Below, one piece after another: positions 33,597-44,470 of a DNA stretch of 64,000 bases (its first letter is position 1; every line of letters starts with the position of its first letter). Origin of the DNA: Thermus scotoductus DSM 8553 (GTDB taxonomy: Bacteria > Deinococcota > Deinococci > Deinococcales > Thermaceae); NCBI RefSeq assembly GCF_000381045.1, contig NZ_KB905732.1:54903-118902 (forward strand). Direction: 5' to 3'. The notes beneath the pieces were generated by a model that was not told the origin of the DNA, did not search any database, and was given only the letters and a program-made list of their open reading frames with translations. Both the position numbers and the translations under genes were made by a program.

Positions 33597-34604
33597 ATGG
33601 AGCACACCGACGTGATCATCATTGGTGCGGGCCCCGCTGGGCTTTTTGCGGGTTTTTACGTGGGCATGCGAGGGCTTTCCTTCCGCTTCATCGACCCCTT
33701 GCCCGAGCCAGGGGGACAGCTTTCCGCTTTGTATCCGGAGAAATACATCTACGACGTGGCGGGCTTTCCCAAGGTGTATGCCAAGGACCTAGTGAAGGGC
33801 TTGGTGGAGCAGGTGGCTCCCTTCAACCCCATTTACAGCCTGGGGGAGCGGGCGGAAACCCTGGAGAGAGAAGGGGACCACTTCAAGGTGACCACCTCCT
33901 CCGGGAACACCTACACCGCAAAGGCGGTAATCATTGCCGCCGGAGTGGGTGCCTTTGAGCCCAGGCGCCTGGGTGCCCCGGGGGAAAAGGAGCTGGAGGG
34001 CAAGGGCGTTTACTATGCGGTGAAGACCAAGGCCGAGTTCCAGGGCAAGCGGGTCCTCATCGTGGGAGGTGGGGATAGCGCCGTGGACTGGGCCCTGAAC
34101 CTTCTGGGCACCGCTAAGGAGATCACCCTGATCCACAGGAGGCCCCAGTTCCGGGCCCACGAGGCCAGCGTGAAGGAGCTTTTCAAAGCCCATGAGGAAG
34201 GGCGCCTTACCGTGCTCACCCCCTACGAGGTCCGGCGGATTGAAGGGGATACCCAGGTGCGCAAGGCGGTGATCTTCCACAACGGAACCCAGGAGGAAAA
34301 GGAGCTAGAGGTGGACGCTGTGCTGATCCTGGCGGGCTACCTCACCAAGCTGGGGCCCCTGGCCAACTGGGGGCTGGAGCTGGAAAAGAACAAGATCAAG
34401 GTGGACACCACCATGGCCACCAGCATCCCCGGGGTCTACGCCTGCGGCGACATCGTCACCTACCCGGGGAAGCTTCCCCTAATCGTGCTGGGTTTCGGCG
34501 AAGCCGCCATCGCCGCCAACCACGCCGCCGCCTACGCCAACCCCGCCCTCAAGGTGAACCCCGGGCACTCCTCGGAAAAGGCCGAGGAGAAAGCACCGGC
34601 CTGA
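33597..34604 (+). CDS. ferredoxin-NADP reductase, thioredoxin reductase-like (type 2)
   Basis: A 335-residue flavoprotein with the two nucleotide-binding folds of thioredoxin reductase: FAD motif [14 protein letters not shown] at the N-terminus and NADPH motif [13 protein letters not shown] in the middle, then [24 protein letters not shown]. The redox CxxC of thioredoxin reductase is absent, which defines the ferredoxin/flavodoxin-NADP reductase group known from Bacillus, Chlorobium and Thermus. It moves electrons between NADPH and ferredoxin in the cytoplasm. A hairpin terminator follows. Confidence 0.92.
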   Translation: MEHTDVIIIGAGPAGLFAGFYVGMRGLSFRFIDPLPEPGGQLSALYPEKYIYDVAGFPKVYAKDLVKGLVEQVAPFNPIYSLGERAETLEREGDHFKVTTSSGNTYTAKAVIIAAGVGAFEPRRLGAPGEKELEGKGVYYAVKTKAEFQGKRVLIVGGGDSAVDWALNLLGTAKEITLIHRRPQFRAHEASVKELFKAHEEGRLTVLTPYEVRRIEGDTQVRKAVIFHNGTQEEKELEVDAVLILAGYLTKLGPLANWGLELEKNKIKVDTTMATSIPGVYACGDIVTYPGKLPLIVLGFGEAAIAANHAAAYANPALKVNPGHSSEKAEEKAPA

Positions 34605-34625
34605 GATTCCTCTCCGCTACTCACG

Positions 34626-34646
34626 GGCCCCGAGTAGCCCGGGGCC
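34626..34646 (+). terminator. terminator of the ferredoxin reductase gene
   Basis: Seven-base arms GGCCCCG and CGGGGCC with a seven-base loop, followed by TGGCTTTGT. Confidence 0.6.
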
Positions 34647-34671
34647 TGGCTTTGTCCTAAGATGGGAGCAT

Positions 34672-35220
34672 ATGCGGGTTGCCCTTTTCATTGACGGATC
34701 CTACATGTACCTTGCCACCAAGCGCCTGGGCTGGAACGTGGACCACCGCCGGGTGCTCACCCAGTTCGCCACCCCGGAGCAGCTTTACAACGCCTTCTAC
34801 TACGTGCCCATCACCGATCCCGAGGACGAGCGTCAGCAGCGCTTCATAGATGCCCTGGTCTTTATGGGCTACACGGTCCGGAGCCGCTTGGTCCGGGGAG
34901 AAGCCCGGTTTGAGGCCATGATGGCCACGGACCTCCTCACCACCGCCCCCCGCTGGGACCGGGCCATCGTGGCCAGCGGTTCGGGAGAACTGGCCCACAC
35001 CTTCAGCGCCCTAAGGGCCATGGGGAAGGAAATCCACCTCCTTGGCGTGCACGAGCTGGCGGACCTCGAGCTCCGCAACCAGGCGGACCGCTTCCTGAAC
35101 CTCCCCGAGTGGCGGGAGGTGCTGGAGAGAACCCTGGGGGGCCGCCGCATCTACGCGGGCTACCCCGTGGAGGCCACGGTGGAGGTGCCCCCCGCCCCGG
35201 TGGAAGACGCCCAGTCCTGA
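34672..35220 (+). CDS. NYN domain (LabA/DUF88) protein
   Basis: This 182-residue protein has the PIN-like NYN ribonuclease fold: the first acidic site is FIDGSYMY and a second is FEAMMATDLL. The third conserved motif, usually S-G-D-x-D-F, reads SGSGEL here, so one acidic ligand is lost or replaced by Glu. RNA cleavage is the presumed role in the family; activity is uncertain. It is followed after three bases by the next gene. Confidence 0.8.
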   Translation: MRVALFIDGSYMYLATKRLGWNVDHRRVLTQFATPEQLYNAFYYVPITDPEDERQQRFIDALVFMGYTVRSRLVRGEARFEAMMATDLLTTAPRWDRAIVASGSGELAHTFSALRAMGKEIHLLGVHELADLELRNQADRFLNLPEWREVLERTLGGRRIYAGYPVEATVEVPPAPVEDAQS

Positions 35221-35223
35221 CCT

Positions 35224-36243
35224 ATGCCCCCGGGCCCCTGGCTGGTGCTGCTGGCAGCGGGCCTTTTCTACCTGGCCCTTCCCATCCCCCCTACCCTACC
35301 CCCCTCCCCAAGCCTCAGGGATCTTCTCCCCTACCCAAGGGAAGAGCGGGAGGCTTGGGTGAGCCTCCACCTGAGCTTGAAGGCCAGCCTGCACCTGCTT
35401 TTAGGGGAGAAAGTGGCCCGGGCCTACGACCGCCTCTTGCGCCTCGAGCTCAAAAACCAGCGCTCCGGCAAGCGCGCCGCATACCCCGAAGCCAAAAGCG
35501 CCCTCCTGGCGGCCAAGCGCTGGGTGGAGGCCATCGGCCAGGCCAAGCGGGGCCAGAAGGTGAGCCTCGAGGGCCTACCCACCGCCCCCCACCACGTACT
35601 TCCCTACGCCCGGGAGATCCGCGCCGCCGCCTCCGCCCTCGGCATTCCTTATGGGGTGCTGGCCGCCATTGTGGATAACGAGCAGTACGGGGGGGACAAG
35701 GCCTTGGGGCTTTCCCGGGGGGTGCGGGAAGCGGCGGACGGCTTAGCCCAAGGTCTGGCCGAGGTCCAAGGCCACGCCCCTTTGAGCCGCACCCTGGGCC
35801 CGGCCCAGATGAGCTGGGAGGATGCCCTCAAGCAACAGGACCGCCTGCGACTCTTCGGGGCCTGGGATCCAGCAAGACCCTTCCCCAAGACCGAGGCCGA
35901 GGCCAGGAAGGCCCTCGAGGATCCCTACCTCAACCTCCTCTTCACCGCAAGCCGGCTTAGAGGCTACTTCAACGCCCTCCTCGGCCTCCCCCCACGGGAT
36001 ACCCGCCTTCTGGATGACCCCTGGCTCTACTACCTGGGCCCCGCCTGGCACAACCATCCCCTACGGGCCCAGAACCTGGAGACCTGGGAGGATAGCTTCC
36101 ACGGCTTTTTCAAAGGCCTCCTCTACCAGGTGGTCCTGGAAGGACGCTGGCACCTGGAAGGCCGCACCCTCCTGCCCCTTAAAGCCTGGGGGCCTGGGGC
36201 ACAGGACCCAGCTCCCTCCTCCGTCCCCGCCCTAACGCCCTAG
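35224..36243 (+). CDS. membrane-anchored protein with possible lysozyme-like domain
   Basis: A 339-residue protein with an N-terminal hydrophobic anchor or signal (WLVLLAAGLFYLALPIP) and a helical domain. Segment IPYGVLAAIVDNEQYGGDKALG followed by TLGPAQMSWEDAL resembles the Glu and G-x-x-Q-M core of soluble lytic transglycosylases, but the match is weak. The C-terminus includes WLYYLGPAWHNHP. Function is unproven. Its stop overlaps the convergent DUF402 gene in a shared CTAG. Confidence 0.55.
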   Translation: MPPGPWLVLLAAGLFYLALPIPPTLPPSPSLRDLLPYPREEREAWVSLHLSLKASLHLLLGEKVARAYDRLLRLELKNQRSGKRAAYPEAKSALLAAKRWVEAIGQAKRGQKVSLEGLPTAPHHVLPYAREIRAAASALGIPYGVLAAIVDNEQYGGDKALGLSRGVREAADGLAQGLAEVQGHAPLSRTLGPAQMSWEDALKQQDRLRLFGAWDPARPFPKTEAEARKALEDPYLNLLFTASRLRGYFNALLGLPPRDTRLLDDPWLYYLGPAWHNHPLRAQNLETWEDSFHGFFKGLLYQVVLEGRWHLEGRTLLPLKAWGPGAQDPAPSSVPALTP

Positions 36244-36764
36244 ATCCGTTCCATCCAGGGAAGGGGCTCCCCGGGGGGTAAAACAGGCCAGCGCCCCTCT
36301 TTCATGTGGCGGAAAATGGCCTCCACCGCTTTTTCTGCTTCCTCCACCCAAGCCTTGGGGTAAAGGAAGCGCTTGGCCAAAAACTCCTCCCGGTCGAAGA
36401 CCTGGCAGGTATGGTCGGCCTGGCAACGCACGTCCAGCTCGAGGTCGTACTGGCGAAAACCCCTTCCCGTCCACTCTGCCGGGGTTTGCACGTTCCAGTA
36501 ATACTCCAGCACCCGGCCCTCCCTCACATCCGGCCCCCCGGAGTACCAGGCCCCGGGGAAGAAGGCCACATAGGCATCGTGGTCCAGGACCACCGCCTTC
36601 CCCTTGGCCACGTGGTGAAAGGTCCCGCCCTGTGGCAAAAGGGTCAGGACGCCTTCAGGTGTCACCTCCACCACCCAGGCTTCCCAGAAGTAGTGGAGCA
36701 CATCCCCGGGAAACTTCCAAAACTCCACCCGAACGCGATCCCCAGGGGCAAGCGGCCAATCCAT
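36240..36764 (-). CDS. DUF402 family protein
   Basis: This 174-residue protein belongs to the DUF402/FomD-like beta-barrel family, some members of which hydrolyse nucleoside di- or triphosphates or related esters with a divalent metal. The conserved core is YYWNVQTPAEW, then RQYDLELDVRCQ and VFDREEFLAKR, with the acidic residues placed as in the family. The rest of the chain is helical. No ribosome-binding site of note. Confidence 0.8.
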   Translation of the reverse strand: MDWPLAPGDRVRVEFWKFPGDVLHYFWEAWVVEVTPEGVLTLLPQGGTFHHVAKGKAVVLDHDAYVAFFPGAWYSGGPDVREGRVLEYYWNVQTPAEWTGRGFRQYDLELDVRCQADHTCQVFDREEFLAKRFLYPKAWVEEAEKAVEAIFRHMKEGRWPVLPPGEPLPWMERI

Positions 36765-36836
36765 ATCCCCACCGGCCCGGCCTTCAGCCAGATGACGCCC
36801 CAGCTCACCTGGGGTCCAGGGCTGGGCAAAGCCGGT

Positions 36837-37028
36837 CTACTTCTTGGTGCTGATGCCCAGGACCTTATAGAGGGCGCAGAAGCCGGTGACCGCCGTGAAG
36901 AGGAGGACCACCCCCACGATCCCCAGGATCCAGTTCCAGGGGGATGCCGACTGGAAAGCGAAGTAGAAGAGGACCAGGGCCAGAATAAAGCGAATCACCC
37001 TATCGGTGGTGCTCTCGTTTACGGTCAT
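36837..37028 (-). CDS. DUF2892 family membrane protein
   Basis: A 63-residue protein with two transmembrane helices (VIRFILALVLFYFAF; ILGIVGVVLLFTAVTGFCALYKVLGI), matching the small YgaP-tail-like DUF2892 family. The final TGFCALYKVLGI is the family signature. ATG at 37028 has AGAGGTG upstream; a GTG three codons earlier is less likely. TATACT lies 20 bases upstream. Confidence 0.82.
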   Translation of the reverse strand: MTVNESTTDRVIRFILALVLFYFAFQSASPWNWILGIVGVVLLFTAVTGFCALYKVLGISTKK

Positions 37029-37048
37029 AGGCTTCACCTCTAAATGGA

Positions 37049-37054
37049 AGTATA
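37049..37054 (-). promoter_or_regulatory. -10 of the DUF2892 gene
   Basis: TATACT on the minus strand, 20 bases before the ATG at 37028, giving a short leader with a ribosome-binding site. Confidence 0.5.
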
Positions 37055-37089
37055 CACCCTAAAGCGCGGTCCCTTGTCCTGCCTTGTGC

Positions 37090-37095
37090 TACAAT
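37090..37095 (+). promoter_or_regulatory. -10 of the CAU-anticodon tRNA
   Basis: TACAAT ends 13 bases before the tRNA; the -35 is weak. Confidence 0.45.
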
Positions 37096-37108
37096 GCTTT
37101 TCTGGCGT

Positions 37109-37185
37109 GGGCCGTTAGCTCAATCGGTCAGAGCGGCCGGCTCATAACCGGTTGGTTGCAGGTTCAAGTCCTGCACGGCCCACCA
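37109..37185 (+). tRNA. tRNA with anticodon CAU, probably tRNA-Ile2 (TilS substrate)
   Basis: Acceptor GGGCCGT/ACGGCCC, anticodon CAU in loop CTCATAA, T arm CAGGTTCAAGTCCTG, encoded ACCA. G1-C72 rules out the initiator. C4-G69 and C5-G68 pairs, and the GGCTCATAACC stem-loop, resemble bacterial tRNA-Ile2; elongator tRNA-Met is the alternative. Confidence 0.7.
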
Positions 37186-37204
37186 GCGCCCTATCTGCAA
37201 GAGT

Positions 37205-37225
37205 CCCGCCTCCTCAAGAGGCGGG
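37205..37225 (+). terminator. terminator of the CAU tRNA
   Basis: Eight-base arms CCCGCCTC and GAGGCGGG with a CTCAA loop; no long T tract follows. Confidence 0.6.
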
Positions 37226-37267
37226 AAACGTGTTTGTACCAGCCCCTTCCTCTGGCAGAATCTAGCT

Positions 37268-37597
37268 ATGGAGGCCCTGCAAGCCTTTCAAATCCTGGAT
37301 CTGCGCATCGGCCGCATCTTGAAGGCCGAACCCCACGAGAAAGCCCGCAAACCCAGCTACAAGCTCTGGATCGACCTCGGGCCCTTAGGGGTCAAACAGA
37401 GTTCCGCCCAGATTACCGAGCTTTACCGCCCCGAGGACCTGGTGGGCCGCCTGGTGGTGTGCGCGGTGAACCTGGGAACCCGCTCCATCGCAGGCTTTCC
37501 CTCCGAGGTGCTGGTCCTGGGGGCTAAGGATGCCGAGGGCCGGGTGGTCCTCCTCACCACAGAGCGGGAGGTACCCCTGGGGGAAAGGGTCTTCTAG
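37268..37597 (+). CDS. csaA: CsaA-type tRNA-binding domain chaperone
   Basis: A stand-alone tRNA-binding (OB-fold) protein of 109 residues like CsaA, which in Bacillus has export-chaperone activity and in Thermus is a dimer of the same fold. Motifs are LDLRIGRILKAEPHEKARKPSYKL, KQSSAQIT and VVCAVNLGTRSIAGFPSEVLVLGA. The same fold occurs in the C-terminus of methionyl-tRNA synthetase, but the length and KQSSAQI segment fit CsaA. Its stop overlaps the convergent SIS gene in CTAG. Confidence 0.9.
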   Translation: MEALQAFQILDLRIGRILKAEPHEKARKPSYKLWIDLGPLGVKQSSAQITELYRPEDLVGRLVVCAVNLGTRSIAGFPSEVLVLGAKDAEGRVVLLTTEREVPLGERVF

Positions 37598-38625
37598 CGG
37601 GTCCGGGTCACCTTGGTGAGGTGCCGGGGCCGGTCCGGATCCAGGCCCCGGGCCCGGGATAGAGCCTCCGCCTTGGGATAGAAGGCCTGGGCCAGGAAAA
37701 GAGGGGTGATCTCGGGCACGGAGGCCACGGGAAGCGCCAGGGGAGAATCCGCCAGGGCCAAGGCATCGGGTTCCGGGGAGAGAACGAGAAGATGAGCCCC
37801 TTTCGCCTTTAACCCCTCGAGGGTGGAAAGCAGGGCCTCCAAGGCCTCATCCTTTTGCACCAAGGCCAGCACCGGAAAGCCAGCCTCCAAAAGGGCCTGG
37901 GGACCGTGGAGGAACTCCGCCGCCGAAAACCCCTCCGCATGAAGCCCCGCCACCTCCTTCAGCTTCAAGGCCGCCTCGAGGGCCACGGGGTACGTGAACC
38001 CCCGCCCCAGGACGAAAAGGTTTTCCGCATCTTCCAGGTAATCCAGCTCCCCCGAGGCCTCCAAGGCCCGGTGCAAGGCCTCGGGTAAGGCGGGAAGGAC
38101 CTGGCGCAGGCGGCTTTCCTCCACCAGCTGGGCCAGGAGGTGGAGGGTGGCGGCCAGCATGGCGAGGAAGCTCTTGGTGGCGGCCACCGCCTTCTCCTCC
38201 CCGGCATGGAGGGGAAGGACCACCTCCGCCATCCGGGCAAGAGGGCTCTCCTCCCGGTTCACCAGGGCCACGGTGAGGGCTCCCTGGGAGCGGTAGGCGC
38301 TTACCACCTCCAAAAGGTCGGGGCTTTCCCCGCTTTGGCTAAAGGCGAGAAGAAGGGAGGGAAAAGGCACCCTGGGCCTAGCCCGGTAAAGGGTGAGGAC
38401 GGAAGGGGCCAAGGAGAGAACCGGCCACTCCAATCGGGCCTCGAGGAGGTACTTGGCAAAAAGGGCCGCGTGGTCGGAACTCCCCCGGGCCACGGTAAGG
38501 GTGAGGGCCGGGGGGCGCTTCCTCAGGAAGCGGGCCAAGCTCCTCACCTCGCCCTCGTTCTCCCTAAGGAGGCGCTCTATGACCTTGGGGGCTTCCTCCG
38601 CCTCGGTACGCATCCAAGAGGCCAT
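37594..38625 (-). CDS. SIS domain protein, GlmS C-terminal/NagB-II-like sugar isomerase
   Basis: This 343-residue protein consists of two SIS domains like the isomerase half of glucosamine-6-phosphate synthase, without the glutaminase half. Recognisable parts are [31 protein letters not shown], the AATKSFLA loop, and [36 protein letters not shown]. It is likely a glucosamine-6-phosphate deaminase-type or ketose/aldose isomerase. The ATG at 38625 sits six bases after TATAGT; a second ATG four codons later is the alternative. Confidence 0.82.
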   Translation of the reverse strand: MASWMRTEAEEAPKVIERLLRENEGEVRSLARFLRKRPPALTLTVARGSSDHAALFAKYLLEARLEWPVLSLAPSVLTLYRARPRVPFPSLLLAFSQSGESPDLLEVVSAYRSQGALTVALVNREESPLARMAEVVLPLHAGEEKAVAATKSFLAMLAATLHLLAQLVEESRLRQVLPALPEALHRALEASGELDYLEDAENLFVLGRGFTYPVALEAALKLKEVAGLHAEGFSAAEFLHGPQALLEAGFPVLALVQKDEALEALLSTLEGLKAKGAHLLVLSPEPDALALADSPLALPVASVPEITPLFLAQAFYPKAEALSRARGLDPDRPRHLTKVTRTR

Positions 38626-38631
38626 AGGTTC

Positions 38632-38637
38632 ACTATA
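38632..38637 (-). promoter_or_regulatory. leaderless -10 of the SIS gene
   Basis: TATAGT on the minus strand ends six bases before the ATG at 38625 and so selects that start over the one at 38613. Confidence 0.55.
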
Positions 38638-38687
38638 GGGCACGGGAAGCCCCCTCCTGCCACCTGGTCCTTCCCAGAAGGTAGTGG

Positions 38688-38693
38688 TATACT
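38688..38693 (+). promoter_or_regulatory. leaderless -10 of uvrA
   Basis: TATACT ends seven bases before the uvrA ATG at 38701. No LexA-like box is seen. Confidence 0.6.
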
Positions 38694-38700
38694 TCCACGG

Positions 38701-41555
<2,855 letters not shown>

Positions 41556-41559
<4 letters not shown>

Positions 41560-42194
41560 GCCTTGGCTTTGGCGGATTTCCTGGAAACCTGGGTGGGCTG
41601 GCTTCGGGCCAGAATCCCTTCCAGGGCCAAGGACAGGGATTTCTCTACCTCCTCCCCGAAATCCCGGTTAGGGGTATAGGCCGCCCAGCGCAAGGCGGCG
41701 AGGAAGTAAAGGTCAGCCAAGGTGCGGCCCATCCGCTCCAGGGAAAGGTCCTGCCGCACCACCCCCTTTTCCCGCAAGGGCTTCAGGACCTCGGCGATCA
41801 AGTCCCCCAAAGGCAGGGCCAGGAAGGCGGCCTTGGCCCGGACCGGATCGGGGTTTAAAAGCTCGTAGAGAAGGGGCAAAAGAAGGTCCTTCTCCGCCTG
41901 GGTGAAGCCCGCAAGGCGCTGGAAGAGATAGCGCAAAAGGGCCAGGGGATCCTCCTTCTGGGCCAGGCGCCGCCTTACCTCCTCTCTGAGGTCCGCAAGA
42001 AGCAGGCTCCCGTACTCCAGGAGCACGGCTTCCTTATAGGGGTAGTAGTTGAAGAAGGTACCCCGGGACACGTGGGCGGCCTTGGCGATATCGGTGGCGG
42101 TGGTTTCCCGGAAACCCTGCTGGCGGAAAAGGGCCATGGCCGCCTGGAAGATGCGCTCCCGGCGCCGCTTTTTCTGATACTCCCTCACGGTCAT
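41556..42194 (-). CDS. TetR family transcriptional regulator
   Basis: A 212-residue regulator with the TetR-type helix-turn-helix at the N-terminus ([47 protein letters not shown]) and a ligand-binding C-terminal domain without recognised specificity. A perfect palindrome GGTAGT-N2-ACTACC covers its own -10, so it probably represses itself. The adjacent same-strand genes (DJ-1-like protein, exported FAD enzyme) lie upstream and are the natural candidates for further targets. Confidence 0.9.
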
Positions 42195-42197
42195 GGG

Positions 42198-42211
42198 GGT
42201 AGTGTACTACC
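42198..42211 (-). promoter_or_regulatory. tetR operator overlapping its leaderless -10
   Basis: GGTAGT, two bases, ACTACC; within it TACACT (42201-42206, minus strand) ends six bases before the tetR ATG. Confidence 0.6.
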
Positions 42212-42219
42212 GTATAAAC

Positions 42220-42714
42220 TTAAAGCTCAATCGCTTTTTGCGCCCAATCCTCTAAAGCCTTAAGCAGGGATAACCCCCCCAGGGTGGTATAGACCTTGGC
42301 CTCCCGGTGGAAGGAACCATCCGCCACCTGGTAGCCCTGCTTGGTCAAGGCCTGGGCCACCTCCCCCGGGGCCACCACCCGGGTAGGAAGCCGGCCCGCC
42401 TCCGCCAGGAAGAGGTGGGCGTTGAATCCCAAAAACACCGCCTCCACCCCCTCCCAGATCTCCTGCAAAAAGGCCAGGTAGGCAGGATCCTGGGCCATCC
42501 GGCCTGGCCTTTTGGCCCCGGGGATGAGGAGGGCTTTGGGCGGGGGGGCCGCGGGAAAGGCGTAGGTGGGGGTCCAGACGGAACCCGCCAGGGCCGGGGT
42601 TCCCTTGCGGCCCTTGGCCACGGTGTAAGCAGGGTATTCCAGGCGCCGGGCTGCCTCGAGGGCTAGGGCCGCCTCCAGCTCGGAGAACTCGGGGAGGAGC
42701 AAGATGGCTAGCAC
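42220..42714 (-). CDS. DJ-1/PfpI family protein lacking the nucleophile cysteine
   Basis: A 164-residue protein of the DJ-1/PfpI class I glutaminase-like fold: LLLPEFSELEAALALEAARR at the N-terminus, ALLIPGA in the middle and the nucleophile-elbow region VFLGFNAHLFLAEAGRL. The cysteine normally at the elbow (G-x-C-x-G) is absent, replaced by Phe-Asn, so hydrolase, chaperone-protease or deglycase activity by that residue is not expected. Starts at GTG. Role unknown. Confidence 0.75.
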   Translation of the reverse strand: MLAILLLPEFSELEAALALEAARRLEYPAYTVAKGRKGTPALAGSVWTPTYAFPAAPPPKALLIPGAKRPGRMAQDPAYLAFLQEIWEGVEAVFLGFNAHLFLAEAGRLPTRVVAPGEVAQALTKQGYQVADGSFHREAKVYTTLGGLSLLKALEDWAQKAIEL

Positions 42715-42723
42715 TTTAGACCA

Positions 42724-44445
42724 TTATGGCAGAAGCCGGTAGAGGAGAAGGGCCGCCTCCCCCCGGGTCACGGGATCGGTGCCTGCCAGCTTATCCTCTC
42801 CCAGAGCCTGCAAGAGCTGGTTGAGGAGGGCCCGCCTTAAAGGCCTTTGCAGTTCCCCCCGGTAGAGCTCCCGGGCTTTCAGGACCACCCTTAGGCGCTC
42901 CTCAGGCCCTTTTGCCCGGTAGTAGTGCTCCAGGTTGGCCAAAAAATCCCCCAGGAGAATGGGTTCAGAAAGGCCCAAGGAGCCTTTTAAATAGTAGGGT
43001 CCGGCGAAGAGCCCGCGCCTCAGGAGGGCCACCGCCTCCCGGTACCCTGGCCTTTCCGCCTCCACCCGGCCTCCCTCCGGGGAGGAAAGCCTGGCCCCCC
43101 TTTGGGCAAGCCGCTTGCGCAGCGCCTCGAGGGCCTGCCCGCTTGCGGCCAGCTCGTGAAAATCCGCCAGGGGCACCTTCATAAGCCCTGCTTGCGGGGC
43201 CTTCCGCAGGAGGGCCACCGCCACCCCTGCCGCCTCCCCCAAGGCCATCTGCAAGGGAACCACCCGGGCGGAAAAGGCGGCCACGCTGTCAAACCCCGCC
43301 GCCTGGGAAACCACCAGGAGGTTTCTCAACTCCTGGGGCACCAGGCTCCGGAAGGGCACCCCGTAGGGTGCCGGGGTACCCAAAAGGTAAGGGGTTTCCC
43401 CCGGAAAGTAGGCCTGGCCGTCCAAGGGGTACCCCCCCAGGGCCACGGCGTCGGGAAAGGTCCGGCCCAGGAGGACCTCATCAGCCTTAAGGCGGTAAAG
43501 GGCCTTCAGGTGGCGGCTTTCCCGGACATAGAGGCTAGGGGCCACCCCGGCCAGGCGGGCGGTGCCAAAGAGGAGGGGATCCTTCTCCCGCAGGTAGGCC
43601 ACCACCCGCTCGGCCTCGAGGGCCGCTTCCAGGCGCATGCGCTCCAGGCTCAAAGGATCCGCCCCCTCCACCCCGAAGAGGAGAAGGGCGTTGACCAGCA
43701 GGCTCCCGTCGTCCTGGCGGGCCAGGTTCAAGCCCCGAAGGGCATAGCGGCTGGGATCGGAGGGGAGGTAACCCCGCACCAGGCCTGCAAAACCCCAGCC
43801 GCTCCTCCCCCAGGCCCCCGCCCCCGTGCGCCGCACCTGGCCCTCGTAGTTGAGGGCCAGAAAGACGGCACCCCAGGGAACCCCCTCCAACCGGAAGACC
43901 AAGGTGGCCGCCATGCTCCGCTGGTCCAGACCCGTGTCCTCCCTCCCCTGGGTGAAGCTGGCCCCAGCGCGAAAGGCGAGTTCCGCGGTATCGGTGGCAT
44001 CCACGAAGTAGGGAGCCTGAACGGGGCCCTCAGGGATCGCCACCAGGGTCAGGCGGCTCGCCTCCACCTCCACCCGGTCCAGGGGCACCTGCAACCGGAC
44101 CTCCACCCCCGCCTCCCGGAGCATGGCCCACAGGGCTTCCTCCGCCCGCCTCACGTCAAAGGAAGGCTCCTGCCCGATACGGCGGTAGAAGTCACGAAAA
44201 AGCCCTCCCTGGAGGAGACCCTCCCGGTCCTTGGCCAGGTCCAGGGTAGCCAGCCACCCTTGGGTGAGAACCCCTCCTACCCCCCGCCCGGGTTCCAGGA
44301 GGAGGACCCTAAGGCCCTCCTGGGCCGCGGCCACCGCTGCCGTCACCCCTTGGGGGGTGGCACCGTAGACCACCAGGTCGTACTGGGCGTAGGTCAAGCC
44401 CAGGGAGAGGATAAAGGGAAAGAAGATGCGCAAGGCGGTAAGCAT
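42724..44445 (-). CDS. exported FAD-dependent oxidoreductase with SLH-like C-terminus
   Basis: A 573-residue protein with a signal peptide (LTALRIFFPFILSLGLTYA) and a Rossmann FAD motif (VVYGATPQGVTAAVAAAQEG) of the FAD_oxidored (PF12831) type, including GGVLTQGWLATLD and FVDATDTAELAFRAGA. The last 110 residues hold two degenerate repeats ending EPILLGDFLANLEHYY and DPVTRGEAALLLYRLL that look like S-layer homology motifs, which bind the secondary cell-wall polymer in Thermus. This suggests a cell-envelope enzyme. Substrate unknown. Confidence 0.78.
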   Translation of the reverse strand: MLTALRIFFPFILSLGLTYAQYDLVVYGATPQGVTAAVAAAQEGLRVLLLEPGRGVGGVLTQGWLATLDLAKDREGLLQGGLFRDFYRRIGQEPSFDVRRAEEALWAMLREAGVEVRLQVPLDRVEVEASRLTLVAIPEGPVQAPYFVDATDTAELAFRAGASFTQGREDTGLDQRSMAATLVFRLEGVPWGAVFLALNYEGQVRRTGAGAWGRSGWGFAGLVRGYLPSDPSRYALRGLNLARQDDGSLLVNALLLFGVEGADPLSLERMRLEAALEAERVVAYLREKDPLLFGTARLAGVAPSLYVRESRHLKALYRLKADEVLLGRTFPDAVALGGYPLDGQAYFPGETPYLLGTPAPYGVPFRSLVPQELRNLLVVSQAAGFDSVAAFSARVVPLQMALGEAAGVAVALLRKAPQAGLMKVPLADFHELAASGQALEALRKRLAQRGARLSSPEGGRVEAERPGYREAVALLRRGLFAGPYYLKGSLGLSEPILLGDFLANLEHYYRAKGPEERLRVVLKARELYRGELQRPLRRALLNQLLQALGEDKLAGTDPVTRGEAALLLYRLLP

Positions 44446-44470
44446 CTTGGCGAAAACCCCCGATATGGAA

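Noticed and set aside
35224..36243. Firm call as lytic transglycosylase
   Set aside because: Only a weak Glu and G-P-A-Q-M similarity is visible; reported as possible only.
37109..37185. Initiator tRNA-fMet
   Set aside because: It has a paired G1-C72 and lacks the CCGGG anticodon-stem pattern of initiators; tRNA-Ile2 or elongator Met fits better.
38140..38700. 187-codon upstream extension of uvrA
   Set aside because: It runs antisense through the SIS gene; the UvrA family N-terminus and a leaderless -10 fix the start at 38701.
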